Assembly (NCBI GenBank): GCA_003427395.1
Contig: BFEA01000894.1
Coordinates: 224,143 to 288,142, forward strand
Source of the DNA: Chara braunii
Lineage: Eukaryota; Streptophyta; Charophyceae; Charales; Characeae
Length of the DNA stretch: 64,000 nucleotides
Direction: 5' to 3'
Both the position numbers and the translations under genes were made by a program. The notes below the pieces were generated by a model. It was not told the origin of the DNA and did not search any database. It worked only from the letters and a program-made list of their open reading frames with translations. Shown here piece after piece: positions 55,451-64,000 of the stretch (position 1 is the first letter of the stretch; the number at the start of each line of letters is the position of its first letter).

Positions 55451-57126
55451 ATTTAGAGGAGTTGGTGCCATTGAGACTATTTTCCAAAAGGCTATTGAGA
55501 CTATTTTCCAAATAGCGTTTTTTTTGTTAGCGCGCGATCGTACGCTGAGATGCCTCAGGTGGCAGTTTTGGCAGTTCACTCTATATAGAGGAGATTCTTC
55601 CAAAAGGCCTTCCTTAGGCGTTGGTTTAAGGATAGACCCGGGATTAGTTAGATAAAATGACCCTTGGTGAAATTAAGATCAATACTCAACCTAAAAGGCT
55701 TTAGCCCTCGTGATTTTATTGTTTTGTTAAGGTTACACCCGAACTTTTATTGAATGGCCATTTAACAAAGGTACAAAGTATTTAATTATGGTTGGTTGGA
55801 CAGGAGGCTGGGGCTTGCATGGCTGAAGCGAGGGGTATGAGTATAGAGAGTGGTTGAGGTTGACTCCGTGTAGTGTGTGGACTCTTGTTTGACTCTTTGT
55901 TGTGATTATAGGTATGTTCTGTGGTTCGGATTTTGGATTTGACTGCCTGCGATCACACATATACATATGGTTGTGAGGAGCTCCACTGTGATTGTGAAAA
56001 GTGATCGCCACGTACTTATTCCCCATATTATATATATATGTGCGTACCTATGTTGGATGTTCGCGCGGCCTGAGGGGTCCGCGTATTATGGACTTAATTA
56101 GGGGTTGAGATTGGGAAAAAGGGGAAAACCCCCTCTATCTTGTTTATATGCTTCTTGAAGAATTCTTAGTCGGACGTTGGTCCTGGGCCGGGATTCGAGG
56201 TCCTTGTCCAGGACGTCCCAGACCCTAGACTCTGCTCGAAAGGAACCACCCCCCGGGCAGGGCCTATTTGCCTTGCCTGCCAAGATACTCAAGCCAAAAG
56301 CCTACGGTCTCGCAGCGGCCGCACGACTATTCCTTCAGCCGTGCAATATCGTGAGGGAGTAGACCCTCACGATACTTTGAGTCTTACACTTGAGTGTCAT
56401 AAGCGGTACTCGGATCCACGAGGGACCGCTTGACTATGGGCAGTACATAGTACGCCATCACTACGACTGCATGCGCATGCTTGCATTGCGAATCGATATG
56501 AGTAGGCGTTGCGTCCGCGCGGTTTTATACTAAGTCTTGCGCGCGACGCCTGTCTGGTTTCCGCATCAGAAAGTTATGAGACGGCTATCGAGGGAGAGCG
56601 TGGTCGCGTTGTTTGTCCTGTGTTGTTTTGTGTATATGTACGTATGTGTATTTTTATTTTTATGTTCCTTACAGTGGTGTGCGCGTGGTGTGTGGGATGC
56701 GTCCTAGTCGACCGGCGACGAGCGGCGCTTGGGACCTCAGCCCCCCAAGATGCCGGTCCGCGTGCGGGTCCGATAGAGGCGTAATACCGCGCGTACCCCC
56801 TATGCTACAGCGAACGAGAAATGCCCTCGGCTGGTCCACCTCTGCGATTGCACCTAATTAGCTTTCGTACTGTGGACTGGTAGCTCGGCGGGGACACGCC
56901 CACCAAAAGGAGGTGACACCTCCCGTAAGGTGGAGGTAAGTCGTGCCTCGCGTTAGCCCTATCCTGTCGTAGGGGCTCGCGAGAAATATGGTTGGCGCAC
57001 TCGGCCGGAGCGGCTTGCGGAAGCTGCATGTATATTTGCGACGAGGATTCATACCAACTCCTGCGTGACGAGGCCAGGAGGGTCCCGCGCTGCCTTGTGT
57101 GGTGCCGGACCGATGCGCCCGGCAGG

Positions 57127-57144
57127 TGGCGCCGTTGCCGGGGA
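57127..57144 (+). promoter_or_regulatory. Primer-binding site, tRNA-Asp type
   Basis: TGGCGCCGTTGCCGGGGA, a full 18-base complement of the 3' end of plant tRNA-Asp(GTC) as I remember it, and the site used by several plant Ty3/gypsy lineages. It lies two bases after the LTR's terminal CA and fixes the 3' boundary of the giant LTR. Confidence 0.85.
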
Positions 57145-57514
57145 TAACGGCTGCCTACCGTTGTCCCTGGTGGAATGACTTCCGGGTATAATTATGAGAG
57201 AGGAGATAGGCACAAAGGACAGAGTACATAATATCCGGCCGGATTACTTATGATGGAACAACCGTTATAATAATTGTTATCGTTGAACTGATTGATTGCT
57301 TGGGTTAGGAAATTATGAAGGAGACCCTATAGGGGGGGAAATGGGGGTACTAAGATAAGTTCCTAGTAATAGAAATAAGGTAGGACCTGTTAGGCCTGAG
57401 CCATTGGCTAGTTATGGTAGAGGTCTAGTATGGGATGTGATCGGATCCCATTGCTGAACAAAGTGGTGTGGTTTTCTTAAAACATGGAAAGGCGAGTAAA
57501 GACAGCCCGCGAAA
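57145..57514 (+). other. 5' leader of element D
   Basis: 370 bp between the PBS and the first Gag ATG; no conserved feature recognised. Confidence 0.6.
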
Positions 57515-60500
57515 ATGTCGGGGCCGATGGCAGATGGCGAGGGGAGAGTCCTGACACTTGAGGACCTCGCTGAGGCATTGGATAAGCAGGAAAGGACACC
57601 AAGCAATGTCCCCAAAGTTGACACTTTCCATTTCAATGGGGAACGGGTCTCTGATTGGTTAGACTTGGTGGAGCAAACCTTGGTGGGTTTACCAGATGAA
57701 GTAAAGTTCAATCGCATCCTGAAGTATGTACTTCATGTCCACCATCAGGAGGTGGAGAAGGTTGTAAACGCGGCCAATGGCAGTTGGGCCCGATTTAAAG
57801 ATGGGATGCGGAGGAAGTATAGGCTGGGCGATGGACTGCTGACCACAACAGACCTAGAAGCCATGAACAGGGACGACTTCACCACAGTGGGGGCGTTCTT
57901 GCAGGAATTCAAGAAGAAAGCGAGAAAAGTTCATGGCATCTCAGAGGAAGCCCAATGTGCTATCTTTCTGGGGCTGCTCACCGCCGCGGAGGCTGCGGAA
58001 CTAACGAGCCATGGAGGAGGGAGTGAGAAACTCACGTGGGCCACTATTGATAAAGGCATGGCAGATGGAAGCCTGCACGAAGTGGAACAACACCAGATGC
58101 GCCTGCAAAGGCGTAAGAGGAAGGAGAGGGACGCCACAGCGTCCGGAACCCCTGGAGTAAGGAGGATTGTCACTGAGGTACTAGTGGAATTCGGCTATGG
58201 AAAAGACACAGTGGTTCAAAGGAAAGTAGTGACAGCAGTCCAAGGCAAGGGGGAAGTTCCACTAATAGAGGAAGATGTCCAGGAAGAGTGGGAAGAGGAG
58301 GAGCCGGTGCCCCAACACCTCTCGAAAGCGCTACGTAAGCAGCGCAACTTAGCACAAGGGGGGCAAGGTTCAGGGAAGGGGCAAGAGCCCCAAGCCGTGG
58401 TGGTAGCATCACCAAGCGCGTCGGTACCGTCAAGTAGTGCGGGACCCTCACAAGCAGCAGTACCGCCATTCGGGCAGTGGCCATGGCCTATATTCAACAC
58501 TTTTGTGCCATGGGGGAGCCCGGCCCCATCTGGGCAAATGATACCTTATGCGGGGCCCCAAACAAGTATGCCACCACCAAGTTTCCCCGCGGCATAGGCC
58601 CAACCCATGGTACCGCCTCCGCCGCCCGCGCCGAGTTCACAAGGTAGCGTGGCAGGAGGAGGAGACCAGGGTCAGGGTAACCAAGGGAATGGAGGGAGAG
58701 GTGGTGGAAGAAGGCGCGGCAAAAACGGCGGAGGCCGAGGAGGAGGGCGCTGGGATAACCAGGGCCACCAAAGCCAAGAGAATCAAGGAGGTCAAAGGGT
58801 ATGGCAGAGCCCGGTTCGATCGGAGGACCGCCATATGTCAGCATTGTGATAAACAGGGTCATACCATACGATTCTGCAATACTAGGCGGGAAGATGAAAG
58901 AGTGGGATTGATCTACTCCAACATGGATGGGGATATATATCATCGGTTGGGGGAGCATATTGACAGGAAGGTCCCTGGCGGAGTAAGGGCAGAAGCTCTA
59001 AGAAGGGTAGCAACACGACAAGCGTCGCCTGCCACTTTCAGATTGTGGCAGGAGAGGGATGACCCGCCAATAGGAGTAGAAGAAGTGGATGGCAAGGAGG
59101 AGGTGATTCAAAGACTACAGTCGGGGGTCATAAAGGAGGAGCCTATAGTCATAAAATCAGACGACGAGAGTGAGGGTGAAATGGTTGAGCCAGCGTCGGT
59201 CCTTTTGGGGAAAATGGAAGATTTGTGGGACAAAATGGACCGGTATCGGCAAAATCTGATCGATATGTGTGAAGAAGTAGAGAGTTGGAGAGATGGTATC
59301 CCTAAAGTCTTCCTATATGACTCAGGTCCTGAATCCATGCCAGGAAGGCAAGGATACCCAGGAGTTACCACGGTAAGTTCAGGGCCTAGGTCTGAAATGA
59401 CCCACAGGCCCCCTACTTCGTTGGCCCGAGCCGCGTTGGCCGCACGGACTAGGGGACAAGCAAAGGCGAGGGCAGGCCAGGACTCGCCTCAGAGAGAGCC
59501 ACAGCCAGAACGTAGAAAGGAGCATGTGGAGGTAGAGGACGATGATGATGAAGAGGATGAGAAGCTCCGGCAAGAGGAAGACTGGAGGGCCGAACAGAGG
59601 GCGAGGAAGAGAGGTTCCCAGGAAGAAGCTGAGCCAGTCCTGCGCGACGTAGCGCCAAAGAAGAAGAAATACGCGGTCCGGCTTGAGGAAGGTTTTGATG
59701 TGGAAAGAGTGATTGACAGGCTGCTGGAGGGGCATACTTATCTTATGACCCTAAAGGAGATTCTGGCGTCTGCCCCAAGGCTCCGCAATGAGCTAAAGGG
59801 TAGGCTTCCGAGGCGGTTGGTGCCGAGCGTCCACCGTAGTGTGATTCTGCCTAAGCAAGTGGAGTGGGCGGACCCGGGAACGAAGATGGACTGGAAATGT
59901 GTGGCCTGCGGCATGGTGGACTTAGTGGTAAAAGGCTCCAAGTGCGTAGCAATGGTGGATACGCGAGCGGAGATGAATATCATCCGCGAAGCTGACGCAA
60001 TTAAGTATGGGGTGGACATTGACCGTTCAGACTGCGGTATTTTACACAAGGCAAACTGCAAGGCCGTGTTCTGTGGGACCGCCTCGAATGTGCTCCTAGA
60101 GATTGGAAGAGTAAAAGCCAGGACTTGTTTTTTCGTAATGCCAGATGTGGACCATGACATTCTCCTGGGGAGATCCTTTTTATGTTGGACAGACACCCTG
60201 ATGTACAACAAGCATGATGGGTCGCTGATCCTGATCTTATGTGACCCAACATGTCAGAATTACGAGGTAATTACCTGCCGAAATACTGGGCCGCGAAGCT
60301 TAAGGAACAGGCCCAATCCTGGCTCATTCACTATTGAAGAGTCAGAAAACGAGCATAGAAGGCTTATGGCAAAGCCTGAGGAAGAAGTGAGGGAAGAAGC
60401 GTTCTCACTCAGCTTGTCTGATGTGAACAAGGCCATGGACATAATGGCCACGCATGAAATGGCGGATCCAGACGCCCCCCCCACTCATTCGCGATGTCCT

Positions 60501-60542
60501 CATCGCGCACCAATCTCCTGTCAGTGGGGTTCGAAGGGATAG
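57515..60542 (+). pseudogene. Element D Gag-protease (one stop, one frameshift)
   Basis: The ATG at 57515 opens with a short acidic leader, then a Retrotrans_gag-like capsid domain (about residues 35-165): VDTFHFNGERVSDWLDLVE, VGAFLQEFKKKARKV, CAIFLGLL. A Ser/Pro/Ala-rich linker leads to TAG at 58595-58597; the frame continues into a Gly/Arg-rich tail. A frameshift near 58780-58830 moves to the frame with the knuckle CQHCDKQGHTIRFC (about 58836-58877). A charged linker (58.9-59.7 kb, with D/E-rich and R-rich tracts) precedes a retropepsin domain: CVAMVDTRAEMNII, then VMPDVDHDILLGRSFL. The active site has D-T-R for D-T-G. The frame ends at 60542, with no RT after it. Confidence 0.8.
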
Positions 60543-60699
60543 ACGGGAGAGGAGGATGAAATGTCATAGGTGGTTAGTTTGTCAGGGTCCGTTTTGTCTT
60601 TTCTTGTTCCTTTCTCGGATTTCTTCTAGTCTCCGGTCCTCGGAGCGGGAAGAGATGTGTAGGATTCAGACTTTCTTTGTCCTTCAGGCTTTCCATGTC

Positions 60700-60890
60700 T
60701 CATTCATCACTCTTAGAACATCAGATCCTCTTCGTCTCATTCATTACCCGAAGTACATCGAGCCTTCTTTCGTCTCATTCATCACTCGAAGTACATCAAG
60801 CCTCCTTTCATCTCATTCATCACCTGAAGTACATCAAGCCTCCTTTCGTCTCATTCATCACCCGAAGTACATCAAGCCTCTTTTCACCTC
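60700..60890. repeat. 38-bp minisatellite
   Basis: Five units of about 38 bp, tcattcatcacccgaagta followed by catcaagcctcctttcgtc or a variant. Confidence 0.85.
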
Positions 60891-61199
60891 TCCTTTTCTT
60901 GCTGCCCCTGCTTCTCCCTCGAGCCTTGCCGTCCCAGGCGCCCTTTGGCTGATCCTCCTTCCATCCCGTGACAACCAGGTCCCTTTTTCGACCTCCGTCA
61001 CCCTTAATGCCTCTTCTACTCGGCTCTTCGGCCCGTGCAATCCATGCTTCCCGTTATCCTTTCCTCGATCTCAAGCTCAGTCAAATCCCCGTGTATTTCT
61101 TTCAGGTTATTCTGCCCGGCCTTTCTTTAGTCCTGCCTTTTCACATGCATGTCTCCCTCATTCGACCTTTCTTGTACCCAAGCTCAATCAATTTTACAT
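60891..61199. other. Pyrimidine-rich non-coding sequence
   Basis: No repeat unit or gene recognised; it continues the C/T bias of its neighbours. Confidence 0.5.
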
Positions 61200-62065
61200 A
61201 CATGTTACCCAGTCTATTTCATATGCGTCTTTCTTCTGGACATCTTGTCAGGCCTTTCTTAAGCCCATACAAAGTCAATTACACATTCATTTCTCTTCTG
61301 GACATCTTGCCAGGCCTTTCTCGAGCTCACGCAAGTCAATTACACGTGCCTTCCTCTTCTGGACATCTTGCCAGGCCTTTTACAAGCCCATGCAAAGTCA
61401 ATTACACATGCCTTTCTCTTCTGGACACCTTGCCAGGCCTCTCACAAGCCCATGCAAAGTCAATTACACATGCCTTTCTTTTCTGGACATCTTGTCAGGC
61501 CTCTCTCAAACCCATGCAAAGTCAATTACACATGCCTCTCTCTTCTGGGTATCTTGCCAGGCCTTTCTCAGACCCATGCAAAGTCAATTACACATGCCTT
61601 CCTTTCTAGACATCTTGCCAGACCTTTCTCAAGCCTACGCAAAGTCAATTACAGGTGTCTTTCTCTTCTGAACATCTTGCCAGGCCTTTCTCAAGCCCAC
61701 GCAAAGTCAATTACACATGTCTTTCTCTTCTGGACATCTTGTCAGGCCTTTCTCAAGCCCACGCAAAGTCAATTACATATGTTTTTNCAAGCCCACGCAA
61801 AGTCAATTACACATGTCTTTCTCTTCTGGACATCTTGTCAGGCCTTTCTCAAGCCCACGCAAAGTCAATTACATATGTTTTTTTCTTCTGGACCTCTTGC
61901 CACACCTTTCCCAAGCCCACGCAAAGTCAATTACACATGTCTTTTTCTTCTGGACATCTTGCCAGACCTTTTCTCAAGCCTATGCAAAGTCAATTACGCA
62001 TCCATTTCTCTTTTGGACATCTTGCCAGACCTTTTTTCAAGCCTGCGCAAAGTCAATTACACAAT
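61200..62065. repeat. 62-bp minisatellite (contains one N)
   Basis: About fourteen units of roughly 62 bp with the phrases tctggacatcttgccagg, caagcccacgcaaagtc and aattacacatg. The N at 61787 sits in a shortened unit next to near-identical copies, so it may mark a collapsed join. The unit is not a multiple of three; long open frames through it are accidental. Confidence 0.9.
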
Positions 62066-63485
62066 TTCTACACGCTTTTTCATTGGTAGATGGCACACCT
62101 TCCCCTCACTCAAAATGCGATGTCCCCATCGCACGACTGGTTCTCACTTGGAGGTAGGCAGACCTTGCCCTGTCAACTGAGTAGCCGGATGTCGGCCCAT
62201 CAGCCTCAAAACGGAAGGGTGATCAGTCCTCCCCCGCTGATAACTCACCTTATCCCCTACTCTAGTTCGGCGGCCACTTCTCTGTAGATGGGCATTATCA
62301 TTGAGGTGTTTCCTCGCATCTGTTAGGCGGGTCCAATCCACGCCTCCCAGGGCCCCTCGCAAATCGTTTCTCCCAAGTGGTATTTCCTTGTATCCGGCCT
62401 CTTCCTTTCAAGAGAGTTGGGACTCTCTGTTAGTCAGCGAGTGCAATTACGAAGACCTCGCGGTTAGTCCCGGAACGGTTGTAATGATCTGGCAGGGCGC
62501 TGTCACTCGCCCCGTGGTGGTTGCGGCTTCCACCCGGTACGACGCCCGACCCCTCCCTCTGGACAGTGCCACTCAACTTAATGCGAGCAACCTTGGTCCA
62601 TCCCAAACGGCCACGACGCCCCTCTACGGTATGGCGTGTGGTTGGGGAGAAAAAAAAATGAGACTTAGGAAAAAGAATGGCTCTCTCGCCCGTTTGGCTT
62701 CACGCCCTTGACGTTTAGGTTTTCGATACGAGGCGCAGTTTGAACTCCCCGACTAGAGCTTGTTGTCGGGGGTAGTTCCGGACGGCGAGCATCGATCAAA
62801 GAGGACAATGCCTTGGTCCTTCAACCCTTATCCTTCCTTATGAGGAATAGGTCGCGCTGGGACTTTTTCCTTGATGGGTAGAGGTCTTGGGGTCGTGGTG
62901 CATGCATCGCTATCCCCCTCATGTTGAGACCTGAGACTATAAAGAAAGGAAAACTCAATGTCTTGCTATTTCCATGGTCAGTCCGACGACCTTTCCTCAA
63001 ATTGCCTAGGGTCCCCTGACTTACGCAATGCAATATCCAATTCTCAATCACTCAATCCAATGCTGTTTCCAGTCCTTTCTCAAAGCTGGCTTCTCATGGC
63101 TGGTCCGACAGCCTCTCTTCAACAAGGCCACCCCTCGCGACCGATCTGGTGGTTACTCTTTCAATAGCCATCTTTTAAAGTCGACCCGTCGGCCTACCTT
63201 CAATTCTCATCTTTCACATTCCCCAATATCCATTCCTTATGAACGTCCCAACGGTCTATGCCCTTCTCGATTTTAAGGCTCGGCCTTTTTTATCCCGCCC
63301 TTCTCTTTTTCAACGCATCATTGTCTTTCATTCATCCTTATGGCTATTTCAATGATCGATCCATTGGCCTTTTCCATTTCACATCGCTCATTTCAGCTCA
63401 TTCTCAGTCAACCTTTCTCAATCAATCATGCAGGGGACCACAGTGCCTATTACAAAAGAAATGACCCTTGTCAGGGGCCATTTCC
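62066..63485. other. Non-coding stretch, possible integrase-tail relic
   Basis: No gene. On the minus strand around 62144-62362 an open segment contains HLNDNAHLQRSGRRTRVGDKV, which resembles the helix and VGDKV motif near the C-terminus of gypsy integrases. The match is short and could be chance. 63250-63480 is pyrimidine-rich. Confidence 0.3.
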
Positions 63486-63685
63486 GAACAACCTGGTTGG
63501 GGTCATTCTTTTCCATTCTCAATTTGAACAGCCTGGTTAGGGCCATTCCTTTCCATTCTCAAGTCGAACAGCTTGGTAAGGGTCATTCCTTTCCATTCTC
63601 AAGTCGAACAGCCTGGTTAGGGTCATTCCTTTCCATTCTCAAGTCGAACAGCCTGGTTAGGGCCATTCCTTTCCATTCTCAATGT
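63486..63685. repeat. 40-bp minisatellite
   Basis: Five units of 40 bp: gaacagcctggttagggtca then ttcctttccattctcaagtc or a variant. Confidence 0.9.
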
Positions 63686-64000
63686 TAGCGACCCGAGGGG
63701 GTGGGCCTCGAGAATACGGATCCCATTTCTGTCTCGGGGGTTAGAAGGTGGCCACCTCTTGCAATTTCATGCGTGCGATTCCCGTTGTCCATTTCTCAAT
63801 GTCATTTGCTGTCCATGCCAACATCCGACTTAGCGTCTAGTGCTCAAATTGAGGCTCACAACCCCAAGTAGCACTAGCCCACCCGGCCGTTCAACCATAG
63901 CAAAAGACCGGGGCACCCCCTCTATTTTCACTCTTTCTGGTTTCTCAGATCTTGGCTATTCTCAGACTCATTCATGACTCAGTTGGATTAGGCTCCTAGG
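63686..64000. other. Window end, nothing recognised
   Basis: No gene, repeat unit or element end seen. Confidence 0.5.

Larger units (their letters stand above)
48086..57124 (+). repeat. Giant LTR (9.0 kb), plus orientation
   Basis: It starts TGTTTTATGAAAAGG after a PPT and ends ...CCCGGCA two bases before a tRNA-Asp primer-binding site. The inverted counterpart is 24411-32142; collinear blocks include the LTR start, the gcaacccctagtg block, the 52.4-53.7-kb block, the hairpin array, the ~120-bp array and the terminal ~1 kb. It is longer than the left copy mainly because of a 26-bp minisatellite and about 1 kb more sequence between about 49.4 and 51.7 kb. Being preceded by a PPT and a second-ORF fragment and followed by a PBS and gag, it is the shared LTR of two tandem internal regions, or a 3' LTR joined to a new 5' end. 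Confidence 0.8.
57127..60542 (+). mobile_element. Element D: 5' half (PBS-gag-protease) of the giant-LTR family
   Basis: PBS, leader and gag-protease follow the giant LTR on the plus strand. RT and everything later are absent: from about 60545 the sequence turns into pyrimidine-rich minisatellites. It is the part missing from element C, so the two together outline the complete family. Confidence 0.7.

Noticed and set aside
24411-57124. A single DNA transposon with 8-9-kb terminal inverted repeats
   Set aside because: The arms end in LTR-type TG/CA with PPT and PBS, and encode RT, integrase and Gag; two LTR elements in opposite orientation explain the data better.
60454-61671. 405-codon plus-strand open frame
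   Set aside because: It runs through 38-bp and 62-bp minisatellites; the repeated residues change frame from unit to unit and no domain is present.

Overview
The window is eukaryotic and almost wholly made of transposable elements. All recognisable coding potential is broken Ty3/gypsy (Metaviridae-type) LTR-retrotransposon sequence, set among microsatellites, minisatellites and satellites, with one assembly gap (42255-42954) and a single N (61787). No prokaryotic operon, CRISPR array or intact host gene was recognised. The plant-type primer-binding sites (initiator tRNA-Met and tRNA-Asp), the very high repeat density and the look of the Gag proteins (charged E/K/R-rich N-terminus, then glycine-rich tail) suggest a streptophyte. 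My best guess is a charophyte alga like Chara braunii. That is recognition from memory, not a search result.

Layout. (1) 202-9796: element A, a minus-strand Ty3/gypsy element with both LTRs, inserted in a (GA)n tract; its 5' LTR carries a 1.08-kb extra segment bounded by a 7-bp repeat. (2) 9.8-12.9 kb: non-coding, GC-rich in part. (3) 12.9-19.5 kb: element B, a minus-strand gag-pol remnant without its own LTRs, lying between two copies of a 167-bp LTR-like end that point the other way. (4) 19.5-22.35 kb: mostly non-coding, with a possible 42-codon terminal exon (19701-19829) and a fragment of an element-A-type LTR (21900-22350). (5) 22.35-60.5 kb: a family with exceptionally long LTRs. A truncated LTR end (22351-24410) abuts a 7.7-kb LTR on the minus strand (24411-32142); then come a polypurine tract, a second Gag-like ORF and RT/RNase H/integrase (to about 39.1 kb). 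After a palindrome-rich stretch and an inverted satellite around the gap, the order runs in reverse on the plus strand: second-ORF fragment, polypurine tract, 9.0-kb LTR (48086-57124), tRNA-Asp primer-binding site, gag-protease (57515-60542). (6) 60.5-64 kb: pyrimidine-rich minisatellites.

How it fits together. The two arms of region 5 are complementary remains of one family. The plus-strand copy keeps LTR, PBS, Gag and protease; the minus-strand copy keeps RT, RNase H, integrase, a CCHC-bearing ORF downstream of pol, PPT and LTR. The inferred complete element is LTR-PBS-gag-PR-RT-RH-IN-ORF2-PPT-LTR with LTRs of about 8-9 kb. Inside each LTR are an array of seven short hairpins with a constant loop and covarying stems and a ~120-bp degenerate tandem array. 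These two features, and the LTR length itself, are the most unusual things here. All coding copies carry stops or frameshifts, so none looks autonomous.
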